From an uncultured Alphaproteobacteria bacterium (GTDB lineage: Bacteria; Pseudomonadota; Alphaproteobacteria; GCA-2731375), in contig CATOSZ010000001.1 in assembly GCA_951812805.1 (NCBI GenBank), positions 682,001 to 746,000 of the forward strand: DNA of 64,000 bases. Direction: 5' to 3'. Below are positions 24,541 to 32,069 of this stretch, piece after piece; position 1 is the stretch's first letter; each line of letters begins with the position of its first letter. Under the pieces are notes generated by a model. That model saw only the letters and a list, made by a program, of their open reading frames with translations. It searched no databases and was not told where the DNA came from. The position numbers were made by a program, and so were the translations under genes.

Positions 24541-25982
24541 CAGCCCAGCAGTTCTCATTATGGCTCTTGTTTCTGTCTCCTGGGTGATACTCGCTTGGGG
24601 TTCGGTTTCGGTTCAGAGGCTGGCTCTGGCAGGCGGTGGCTGCCCAGTGATGAGGGTCCGCACGAGGGCCGCCCAGGAGGGGAAGACGATGTAGCTGGTA
24701 ATGGTGCGTAAGTGTTCGAAGAAGCGCCGACGTGAGCCAAGGGCGCCGCGGGCCTTTTCCCAGACGGCTTCGAGGATCTCGCACACGCCGTGGCAGGCGA
24801 AGGCGAAGAGGTTCATGGTGGCGAGCAGGGCCGAGAGGTTCTGTTTGCCATGTCCGAAGTTGTGCTCGAGATTGTAGCCGTTGTTCTTGAGCACGTTGAA
24901 GGTCTCGTTCTCGATCTTCCAACGGGCCCGCCCGCAGGCGGCGAGTTCGGCGACGTTGCTCCGGTCGACAGCGATGTCGGTGACGAAGCTGTTGCGGTAC
25001 GTGACCTTTCCGGCCTTGTTGACGATCTCGATGTTGAGCCAGTTGACCCGGAGCGCGTCCTTACCGTCGCGGATCGGCACGTCGGCGAGCCAACGGTAGC
25101 GATGGGTCTGGAAGCCACGGCCTTTCTTGACCCGTTCCTCGTGGATCGGCAGTTCGATGCCGTCGAGCCATTCGTGGAGCGTCGGATGCGAGCCTGGCTT
25201 GGCGACGAACAGGAAGTTGCCGCCAACCGCTTGAACGGCCTCGCAAATCGGCTGGCGGGAATAGAGATCGTCGCCGAGATAGATCGGCTTCAGCCGGGCC
25301 AGGCCGGGCCCGTGCGCGACCAGCCAGCGCCGCGTCGCCCGGCTTTCGCAGTCCTGCTTCTCCCCGCCATCCTGGGGAACGACGAACTCCGGAGCCAGCG
25401 GTATCGCCCGGGCGTGGCCCGGGGCGACAAGCGCTGCCGTGACCATGTTGTGGTGATACTCCACGGCCCCGTCGTTGCGCTTGCGCTGCGAGCAGTTGGG
25501 GCAGGAGATCTTCCGCGAGCAGAAATATTCGGTGCCGTCGAGCGCGACCAGGAGATGGCCGTCCAGGCGTCGGAAGGGGCCGAGCCCACCGCCCGCCTCC
25601 AGACGTTCCAGCAGGGACGAGAAGAGCGGATAGAGCCTGTCCGGCACCACCGGGTCCAGCATCGCCCGGATCTGGTTGTCCGTCGGGATCCGCGACATGG
25701 AGAACAAGCTCTCACAATTCGAGCGCCCGTGCGCCCGCGCCAACGTGCGCTGATGGGACAGGAACGAGGGGCTCTGCATGAAGAACAGCGAGAAGGCCGA
25801 AAGCCCGAAGTCGGCCATGTCATAGCGGCTGTTGCTCCCCGTCCGCTTGTCCGGGAAGGACCCGCAGAGCGAGCGCAACTCCAATATCAGGTCTTTGAGC
25901 ACCTTCATCGCCACTTTGAATCAGAAACCGGGCTCCTTGCATAGGAAAAAATCAACGCAAATCGCCAAAATGAGAATTGCTG
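24541..25982 (-). mobile_element. IS element with IS4-like transposase between mgsB and mgsA
   Basis: About 1.44 kb. The left end has CAGCAGTTCTCATTATGGC (from 24546) and the right end, read inward, CAGCAATTCTCATTTTGGC; they match but for a few bases. CTAG lies at 24537-24540 and again at 25983-25986 and is taken as the 4-bp target duplication; with this choice the left tip has five extra bases (24541-24545). The element carries one transposase gene on the minus strand. Confidence 0.8.
24613..25908 (-). CDS. DDE transposase, IS4-like/unclassified
   Basis: About 431 residues. The N-terminal part (YDMADFGLSAFSLFFMQSPSFLSHQRTL, then MSRIPTDNQIRAMLDP) and the DDE-like core (HLLVALDGTEYFCSRKI, LARLKPIYLGDDLYSRQPI, ARWKIENETFNVLKNNGYNLEHNFGHG) are typical of a widespread group of DDE_Tnp_1-type transposases; the last segment carries the Glu of the YREK-like block. 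A C(PN)C zinc-like pair (ISCPNCSQRK) lies in the middle. ATG 25908 is preferred to a GTG six bases before. Intact. Confidence 0.85.
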   Translation of the reverse strand: MKVLKDLILELRSLCGSFPDKRTGSNSRYDMADFGLSAFSLFFMQSPSFLSHQRTLARAHGRSNCESLFSMSRIPTDNQIRAMLDPVVPDRLYPLFSSLLERLEAGGGLGPFRRLDGHLLVALDGTEYFCSRKISCPNCSQRKRNDGAVEYHHNMVTAALVAPGHARAIPLAPEFVVPQDGGEKQDCESRATRRWLVAHGPGLARLKPIYLGDDLYSRQPICEAVQAVGGNFLFVAKPGSHPTLHEWLDGIELPIHEERVKKGRGFQTHRYRWLADVPIRDGKDALRVNWLNIEIVNKAGKVTYRNSFVTDIAVDRSNVAELAACGRARWKIENETFNVLKNNGYNLEHNFGHGKQNLSALLATMNLFAFACHGVCEILEAVWEKARGALGSRRRFFEHLRTITSYIVFPSWAALVRTLITGQPPPARASL

Positions 25983-25986
25983 CTAG

Positions 25987-27530
25987 CAGCCTGTCGGACT
26001 TGAGCCGAGTTTCGAGATGAGATTCACTGTCACGGTCTGATTCTCTCCTGCGCGGTGATTTTGTGATGAGCAACTTTCGACAGGTTGACCGGGAGACCAG
26101 CTATCTTCTGCCGCCTTCGGTGGACGAATGGCTGCCTGATCGTCATCTGGCGCGCTTCGTGGTCGATGTGCTGGAGCAGCTGGATCTCTCTGCGTTCGTG
26201 AAGGCCTATCGTGGTTCGGGCTCGGCGGCGCATCACCCGAGCGTCCTGCTGGGCCTGCTGATCTACGGCTACGCGACGGGGGTGCATTCCAGCCGGAAGC
26301 TGGAGCGGGCGAGCTATGATTCGGTGGCCTTCCGCTTCATCGCGGCAAACGACCACCCCGACCACGACACGATCGCCACGTTCCGCCGTCGCTTCCTGCC
26401 GCTGATCGAGGGGCTGTTCGTGCAGGTTCTGCTGCTGGCGCGGCAGGCCGGCATGCTGCAACTGGGCACGGTGGCGCTGGACGGGACGAAGATCCATGCC
26501 GACGCGAGCCGGCACAGCGCCCTGTCGTGGCAGCGTGCGGGCGAGATCGAAGCCCGGCTGCGGGCCGAGGTGGCGGAGTTGATGGCGTTGGCGGAAGCGG
26601 CGGACCGGTCCGAGGTTCCCGACGGCATGAGCGTGCCGGAGGAGCTGGCACGGCGCGAGGACCGGCTGGCGGCGATCGCCGCGGCGAAGGCGGAGATCGA
26701 GGCGCGGGCGGCCGAGCGTCATGCGCGGGAGCAGGCGGAGTACGAAGAGAAGCTGGCAGCCCGCGAGGCGAAGGAAACGCGGACCGGCCGCAAGCCGGGC
26801 GGGCGGCCACCGAAGCCGCCGGAGCCGGGGCCACGGGCGAAGGACCAGGTCAACCTGACGGACCCGGACTCGCGCATCATGCCGGTGGCCGGCGGCGGCT
26901 TCGAGCAGTGCTACAACGCCCAGGCTGCGGTGGCCGCCGGCAGCCTGCTGGTGGTCAGCGCCGACGTGGTGCAGGCGGCGAACGACAAGCAGCAGATCGA
27001 ACCGACGCTCGAAGCACTCGCCGGCCTGCCGGACGGGCTTGGCGAGGTCGAGACCCTGTTGGCGGACAGCGGCTACTTCAGCCAGGCCAACGTCGAGGCC
27101 TGCGGGGAAGCGGAGATCGCGCCGCTGATCGCGCTCGGCCGGGAGCACCACCATCTTTCCTGGCGGGACCGCTTCGCCGAGGCGCCGCCAGCGCCCGAGG
27201 ATCCGACGCCGCTCGAGGCGATGTGCCATCGCCTGGCCACACCCGAGGGCCGGGCGCTCTACGCGCTTCGCAAGCAGACGCCGGAGCCGGTGTTCGGCAT
27301 CATCAAATCGGTGATGGGCTTGCGTCAGTTCAGCCTGCGCGGCCTCGACAAGGCGAAGGGGGAATGGACCTTGGCCACGCTCTCCTGGAACATCAAGCGG
27401 ATGTTCGTCCTCAGCCACGCCTGAACGGGCGGGCCAACCCGCGTTCGCAACTTCATGGGGGTAAATCCATGACATCGACGCCCGCCAAGCCAATCTTACC
27501 AATCCTTGCATGCCCGAGTCCGACAGGCTG
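25987..27530 (+). mobile_element. IS1182-family element inserted at the mgsA stop
   Basis: 1544 bp. Left end CAGCCTGTCGGACTTGAG and right end, read inward, CAGCCTGTCGGACTCGGG are inverted repeats. CTAG flanks it at 25983-25986 and 27531-27534. The second CTAG contains the mgsA stop codon (TAG on the minus strand), so the duplication kept mgsA intact. The first CTAG is shared with the neighbouring IS, which means this element landed on the target duplication of that one, or the other way round. Confidence 0.9.
26066..27424 (+). CDS. IS1182-family transposase
   Basis: 452 residues, starting MSNFRQVDRETSYLLPPSVD with the usual IS1182 opening. The N-terminal DUF772-like region (HPSVLLGLLIYGYATGVHSSRKLE), the first catalytic Asp in LGTVALDGTKIHADAS, a long charged helical insert, TLLADSGYFSQANVEAC for the second Asp, and the C-terminal VFGIIKSVMGLRQFSLRGL with the Glu-containing PEPVFGIIK stretch are seen. 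Intact and so possibly active. It runs opposite to the mgs genes. Confidence 0.9.
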   Translation: MSNFRQVDRETSYLLPPSVDEWLPDRHLARFVVDVLEQLDLSAFVKAYRGSGSAAHHPSVLLGLLIYGYATGVHSSRKLERASYDSVAFRFIAANDHPDHDTIATFRRRFLPLIEGLFVQVLLLARQAGMLQLGTVALDGTKIHADASRHSALSWQRAGEIEARLRAEVAELMALAEAADRSEVPDGMSVPEELARREDRLAAIAAAKAEIEARAAERHAREQAEYEEKLAAREAKETRTGRKPGGRPPKPPEPGPRAKDQVNLTDPDSRIMPVAGGGFEQCYNAQAAVAAGSLLVVSADVVQAANDKQQIEPTLEALAGLPDGLGEVETLLADSGYFSQANVEACGEAEIAPLIALGREHHHLSWRDRFAEAPPAPEDPTPLEAMCHRLATPEGRALYALRKQTPEPVFGIIKSVMGLRQFSLRGLDKAKGEWTLATLSWNIKRMFVLSHA

Positions 27531-28430
27531 CTAGGCCCCTTCCCAGACATAGATCCGCTCCGGCTCCGGCTCCCAGATCCGGGCCGTCTCGGCGCCCGGC
27601 AGGCGGGCGATGGCGCGAAACTCCGAGGCCATGGCGACCCATTGGGCCGTCTCCGCCATCACCGCGGGCTTGCAGGCGATGCCGTCGCGGACGACGGCGA
27701 AGCCGTCCCGCGTGCCGATGGCGAAGGTGTAGAAGCCGTCGAGGTCCGAGAGGCCGGCCTCCACCGCTTCCGCCAGGCTCGCCCCCTCGGCCAGGTGATG
27801 GGCGAAGTAGCCGGCGGCGACCTCGGAATCATTGTCCGTCTCGAAGGCGATGCCGCGCCGTTCCAGCCGCGCGCGCAACCGGTTGTGGTTCGACAGTGAG
27901 CCGTTGTGCACCAGGCAGAGATCCTCCCCGGTCGAGAAGGGGTGGGAATGCTGCGTGGTCACCGCGCTCTCCGTCGCCATCCGCGTGTGACCGAGCGCGT
28001 GGCTGCCCTCGAAACGGTCGAGATCGAAGCGGGCCGCGACCTCGCGGGGCAGGCCCTTTTCCTTGTAGATCTCGATCGTGTCGCCGCTGGAGACGATTCG
28101 CACGGCCGGCGCCGCCTCGGCGAGCCAGGTGCGCGCGGCCTCGCCGCTCGCGGCGAGCGTCAGGACGCAATGGCGGTCGAGCGGCCGGGCCGGGCCGGCC
28201 TCGCCGAAGCGGGCCGCCGCGCGCCGGCTAAGATCGTCCCAGCCATAGTCCGGATCCTCGTGGAACAGTGTCAGCTTCACCTGCCCCGCGCCGACGGAAT
28301 CACGGTAGACGGCGATGCCGGCGCTGTCGGGGCCGCGGCCCGACATCTCGATCAGCATGTCGCCCAGGTGTCGGCCGAGCTGTGGCCGCCAGGCGGGATC
28401 CTTCAGATAGAGACCGACGATGCCGCACAT
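27531..28430 (-). CDS. mgsA: Class II glutamine amidotransferase (MgsA/GlxB type)
   Basis: 299 residues. Starts MCGIVGLYL, so removal of Met exposes the nucleophilic Cys of an Ntn-type glutaminase that releases ammonia from glutamine. Further motifs are SGRGPDSAGIAVY, LGHTRMATESAVTTQHSHPF, CLVHNGSLSNHNRLR and DNDSEVAAGYF. It forms the amidotransferase part of the split glutamate synthase-like MgsABC. The ATG is 11 bases after the stop of an LLM flavoprotein gene, so both are co-transcribed. The stop codon lies in a CTAG used by two ISs; the protein itself is not changed. Confidence 0.9.
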   Translation of the reverse strand: MCGIVGLYLKDPAWRPQLGRHLGDMLIEMSGRGPDSAGIAVYRDSVGAGQVKLTLFHEDPDYGWDDLSRRAAARFGEAGPARPLDRHCVLTLAASGEAARTWLAEAAPAVRIVSSGDTIEIYKEKGLPREVAARFDLDRFEGSHALGHTRMATESAVTTQHSHPFSTGEDLCLVHNGSLSNHNRLRARLERRGIAFETDNDSEVAAGYFAHHLAEGASLAEAVEAGLSDLDGFYTFAIGTRDGFAVVRDGIACKPAVMAETAQWVAMASEFRAIARLPGAETARIWEPEPERIYVWEGA

Positions 28431-28441
28431 GGCCCCGCCCC

Positions 28442-29464
28442 TCAGGCGGCTTGGCGGAAATCGTCGACGACGCCGCGCCAGCGTTCCACCGGATCGGCGG
28501 GAGAAATCGGGAAATAGAGCGAGACCCGCTCGACCAGCCCGTCATAGCGCTGGCGCATCGCCTCGCCGATTTTGTCGGCGGGCGCGGAGATCGAAACCTC
28601 CGCCAGCAGCTCGTCGGGCAGCTTGGCGAACATCGCCTTGAAATCGCCCTGCCGCATGAGCTGGCTCAACTCCTTGCCGAGGCCGTCGAAGCCGTGATGT
28701 TCCAACAGCGCACGATAATTCGGCGTCGAGGCATAGAAGGCGACCTGCTCGCGCACCGAGGCCTCGCTCTTCGCGCGTTCCGCTTCCGTCTCGCCGTGGA
28801 TCCAGAAGACCGAGGCATGCAGGGCTACGTCCGCACCCGAGCGCCCGGCACCGGCCGCCCCCTCGTCGATCGAGGGCCGCACGACGTCGCGCACGAAGCT
28901 CGGCGAATGCATGGGATGGACGTGGAAGCCGTCCGCCACCTCGCCCGCGGCCCGGCACATGCGCGGGTTCACGCCGGCGAAGTAGACCGGGATGTCGGGA
29001 TTGTCGATCGGTCCCGGATTGAAGAAGGGATTGATCAGATGGAAGCGATAGAATTCCCCCGCGTAGTCGGGCCGGGCGTCGGTCTGGAAGGTATTCCAGA
29101 TCGCCTTCAGACAGCGGGTATAATCGACCAGGCGCCGGGCCGGATGATCGAAGGGCATCGAAAAGCGCCGCTCGACATGGGCGCGAACCTGGGTGCCGAG
29201 GCCGAGGTGGAAGCGCCCCCTGCTCGCCTTCTGCAGGTCCCAGGCGGCCTGCGCCGTTGCAAAGGGGCTGCGCGCGAAGGCGACGGCGATATTGGTGCCG
29301 AGCTGGATGCGCCGGGTCGCCGCCGCCGCCATCACCAGCGGATAGAAGGGGTTGTGCGCCGCTTCGAAGGTCCAGGCGCAATCGAAGCCCATATCCTCGT
29401 GCCGCTTGGCCTCGTCGCCGAATTCCAGAAGCTCGCGGTCGCGAAGCTGGGTGTCGAAAAACAT
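28442..29464 (-). CDS. LLM-class flavin-dependent oxidoreductase, first gene of the mgs operon
   Basis: 340 residues. Luciferase-like TIM barrel: LLEFGDEAKRHEDMGFDCAWTFEAAHNPFYP, RIQLGTNIAVAFARSPFATA and GRFHLGLGTQVRAHVERRF are typical of the TIGR03617-like F420/FMN-dependent group. ATG 29464 lies behind GAGGAGGACGG. The 11-base gap to mgsA suggests a single transcript (LLM, mgsA, mgsB, mgsC and maybe the small membrane gene). A flavin monooxygenase with an N-methylglutamate synthase-like set could attack a C-N or C-S bond to free an amine, which is inference only. Confidence 0.88.
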   Translation of the reverse strand: MFFDTQLRDRELLEFGDEAKRHEDMGFDCAWTFEAAHNPFYPLVMAAAATRRIQLGTNIAVAFARSPFATAQAAWDLQKASRGRFHLGLGTQVRAHVERRFSMPFDHPARRLVDYTRCLKAIWNTFQTDARPDYAGEFYRFHLINPFFNPGPIDNPDIPVYFAGVNPRMCRAAGEVADGFHVHPMHSPSFVRDVVRPSIDEGAAGAGRSGADVALHASVFWIHGETEAERAKSEASVREQVAFYASTPNYRALLEHHGFDGLGKELSQLMRQGDFKAMFAKLPDELLAEVSISAPADKIGEAMRQRYDGLVERVSLYFPISPADPVERWRGVVDDFRQAA

Positions 29465-29608
29465 TGCTGCCGTCCTCCTCGTCGCTGGCGGGCGGACTAT
29501 GCGTGAAGCGGGCGAACGCCGCAAGAAAGCCCTCGTCCCCGCCTTCGGCCCGGGGACCGGACACGCAATTCCGTTGAGTGAGCGGCGCTGCTTTGCTACC
29601 ACCGCACC

Positions 29609-30709
29609 ATGAGCGCGATTTCGACGAGCGGACGAATGGGACGGAGCAGCTTCCTCGCCTGGTGGGGCGGGGAACTCGCGAGCCTGGTGCCGGAGGTGAT
29701 CAAACGCCTCTTCCGCCGTTCGGCCCGGGTGGCATTGCTCGATCTGGCCGGGCCCGAGATCGTGCTCGGCCATCTGGTCGGCTCGCGTCGCCGCCTGCTC
29801 GCCAGAATCGATCCCGCCCGCGCCGGAGAAAGCGAAATGCGCCGCTTCGGCGCCCGCCTTTCCCGCCAGCAGCGCCGGGCCGACGCGCTGGTCCTGCGCT
29901 TGGCCCAGGGCAAGGCGTTGAAGCGCCGCCTCGACATGCCGCCGCTGGCGCCGGCCGATCTGCGGCAAGCGCTCTATTTCGAGATCGATCGCCAGACGCC
30001 GTTCCAACGGGACGACGTTTATTATGATTGCGCCGTGGTCGGCCGGCGCGAGAGCGACAACCAGATGCTGGTCGATCTCTGGGTCGTACCGCGCCCGGTG
30101 ATCGAACAGGTGGTAACGCCCTTCCCCGGTGTCGAGGTGCGCCCGGCCCTGGCCGAAATCGTCGACGACACCGGCAGCGTCGTCGCCCGCCTGGACCTGC
30201 GCGAGCCGGGGGCGCGGCGGCCGGCGGGTCGGGTGTGGCGGGTGTTCAACCGGTTTCTGCTGCTCTGCCTGCTCGCGCTCCTCGCCGTTGCGGTCTACCT
30301 GCCGCTCGATGCCCGCCGGCAAACCGACGAGCTGCTGCGCGTCAAGCTCAGCGCCGCCAAGGCGAAGGCCGAGGCGACCTTGAAGATGAAGACGGAGCTC
30401 GAGCGTCTCGGCGAGATCGATCGCCGGCTGCAGTTGCGCAAGCTGGAGGCGTCGCCGCGCGTGCTGGTTTTGGACGAGTTGACACGGCGATTGCCCGACG
30501 ATTCCTGGATCGCCTCGCTGCAGATCGATGGGGAAGAGGTTCGGATCACCGGCCATGCTCCGGTCGCCGCCACCATGATCGGCTTGCTGGACGCGTCCAG
30601 CCTGTTCGGCACGCCGAGCTTTCAATCCCCCGTGACCCAGGAGGCGCGCACCGGCAAGGAACGCTTTTCCCTCTCGTTTGCGATCAACCCGCGCGAGGTG
30701 GCGAAGTGA
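29609..30709 (+). CDS. gspL: Type II secretion L-like protein with PilN domain
   Basis: 366 residues. An N-terminal actin-like cytoplasmic region (RVALLDLAGPEIVLG, LPPLAPADLRQALYFEIDRQTPF), one membrane helix (FLLLCLLALLAVAVYLPL, about residue 215-232), a coiled region and a PilN-like periplasmic ferredoxin-like domain (DELTRRLPDDSWIASLQIDGEEVRITGHA). In type II secretion GspL links the GspE ATPase to the inner-membrane platform. It is the first gene of a tight row L-M-C-D-K. The stop overlaps the next start. Confidence 0.82.
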   Translation: MSAISTSGRMGRSSFLAWWGGELASLVPEVIKRLFRRSARVALLDLAGPEIVLGHLVGSRRRLLARIDPARAGESEMRRFGARLSRQQRRADALVLRLAQGKALKRRLDMPPLAPADLRQALYFEIDRQTPFQRDDVYYDCAVVGRRESDNQMLVDLWVVPRPVIEQVVTPFPGVEVRPALAEIVDDTGSVVARLDLREPGARRPAGRVWRVFNRFLLLCLLALLAVAVYLPLDARRQTDELLRVKLSAAKAKAEATLKMKTELERLGEIDRRLQLRKLEASPRVLVLDELTRRLPDDSWIASLQIDGEEVRITGHAPVAATMIGLLDASSLFGTPSFQSPVTQEARTGKERFSLSFAINPREVAK

Positions 30710-31314
30710 CCTCGATGCACCCGTTGATCCAGAAGGCCCTGGCCCTGACGTTGCTGGTGGGCGTCGTCGCCGGGCTCTGGTATGGCGGGGCGGAGCCGCT
30801 GTGGGCGCACTATCTCGCGCAGGAAGAGTCGATCGCCCGCTCCGAGCGGCTGATCGCGCGCTATGCGGCGACCAGCGCCGAGGGCAAAGGCCTCGAGGCG
30901 GAGTTGAAACGGGTTCGTGCCCAGCGCCGCGCGGCCGGTCGCTTCCTCCCCGGCGATAGCGTCGAGCTGGCCGGCGCGGAGCTTCAGGGCCGCATCAAGA
31001 CGATCGTCGAGGGCGGCGGCGGCAAGCTCCGGAGCACGCAGATGCTCGCCGCGGTCGAGGCGGAGGAGGAGGACCGTCGCCTCGGCCTGCGCGTCCACAT
31101 GGAAGGCGACATCGAGGTCTTGCGCCGGGTGCTGCACGACATCGAGGCGATGACGCCCTATCTCTTCATCTCGAAGCTCAACGTGCAGGCGCCGCGCGGG
31201 GCGGCGCGCGCCAATCGCTCGAGGAACCGGCGCCGGCGCGGCCGCACGGTCGATCCGAACCAGTTGCAGGTCCGTTTCGATCTGCAGGTCTATCTGACGC
31301 CGGCGGCGGGCTGA
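30706..31314 (+). CDS. gspM: Type II secretion M-like protein
   Basis: 202 residues from GTG 30706, which overlaps the gspL stop (GTGA) with GAGG upstream; ATG 30715 is the alternative. One N-terminal membrane helix (ALALTLLVGVVAGLWYGGA), a coiled region rich in Glu, Arg and Ala, and a GspM_II-type periplasmic domain (LRVHMEGDIEVLRRVLHDIEAMTPYLFISKLNVQ). GspM partners GspL in the inner membrane. A basic stretch (RANRSRNRRRRGR) near the end is unusual. Confidence 0.8.
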   Translation: MTSMHPLIQKALALTLLVGVVAGLWYGGAEPLWAHYLAQEESIARSERLIARYAATSAEGKGLEAELKRVRAQRRAAGRFLPGDSVELAGAELQGRIKTIVEGGGGKLRSTQMLAAVEAEEEDRRLGLRVHMEGDIEVLRRVLHDIEAMTPYLFISKLNVQAPRGAARANRSRNRRRRGRTVDPNQLQVRFDLQVYLTPAAG

Positions 31315-31316
31315 GC

Positions 31317-31940
31317 ATGTTCGTCCGCCCGCGCTCCCGCCCCTCCCTGCTGTTGCTGCTGCTCTGCGCGGCACTCGCCTGGGTCGTGGCCCAGGAGCTG
31401 GAGGGCGGGTTCTGGCCGCACGGCGCCGCAACGGTCGAGACCCCACCGTCGGCGACCTTCGCCGCGCCGAAGCCTCTGCCGGCCTTCACCCTGCCGCAAC
31501 TCGCGCAGCTGGACTCGATGGTGACGCGACCGCTTTTCCTGCCCCAGCGCCGGCCGATCGAACCGGAACCGCCACCACCCGAACCGGTGAAGCCGGCACC
31601 GAAAGTCGAGAAACCGCCGCTCGAAGTCGTTATCTCCGGCGTGATCATGGCCGAGACGCGCCAATTCGCCCTGGTCCAGCGGCTGTCAGGTGGCGACACC
31701 CTGCGCTTGGCGAAGGGTGATACGATCGACGGCTGGTCGGTCGCCTCGGTGCTCGCGGACCGCGTCGTCTTCCAGCGCAACGCGGAGACGCAGGAGGTCG
31801 CCTTGAAGGACGGCAAGCCGAAGCCGCCGAAGGCGAAGAAACCGACCCGCAAACGTCGCCGGGCGACGCCGCCGAAATCGGATGGGTCTGGCCGGACCGC
31901 CCCGCAGCGCCAACGGCGGACCCGAACGCGACAGGAATGA
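31317..31940 (+). CDS. gspC: Type II secretion C/PilP-like protein
   Basis: 207 residues, starting two bases after gspM. One N-terminal helix (PSLLLLLLCAALAWVVAQEL), a proline-rich spacer (PIEPEPPPPEPVKPAPKVEKPP) and a small beta domain (LEVVISGVIMAETRQFALVQ, then DTLRLAKGDTIDGWSVASV) typical of the GspC homology region that touches the secretin. The tail is very basic and low complexity. It could equally be called GspN/PilP-like; the name rests on the domain and the place just before gspD. Confidence 0.72.
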   Translation: MFVRPRSRPSLLLLLLCAALAWVVAQELEGGFWPHGAATVETPPSATFAAPKPLPAFTLPQLAQLDSMVTRPLFLPQRRPIEPEPPPPEPVKPAPKVEKPPLEVVISGVIMAETRQFALVQRLSGGDTLRLAKGDTIDGWSVASVLADRVVFQRNAETQEVALKDGKPKPPKAKKPTRKRRRATPPKSDGSGRTAPQRQRRTRTRQE

Positions 31941-32069
31941 GCTCGGCCGGGCATGTGGCCGGTGAGCAACGCGGAATTACTGCCTGCCCGGGCCTCGGTT
32001 CCCAAGGAATCCGAGTTGGGATAGAAATTTCACTTGTCTTCGTCACTCGAAATCTGTGAAAGCGGTGAC

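Noticed and set aside
28442..30625. 727-codon frame including the LLM gene
   Set aside because: The first 387 codons run antisense to the gspL gene and have no domain; the LLM domain starts at ATG 29464 with a good ribosome site.
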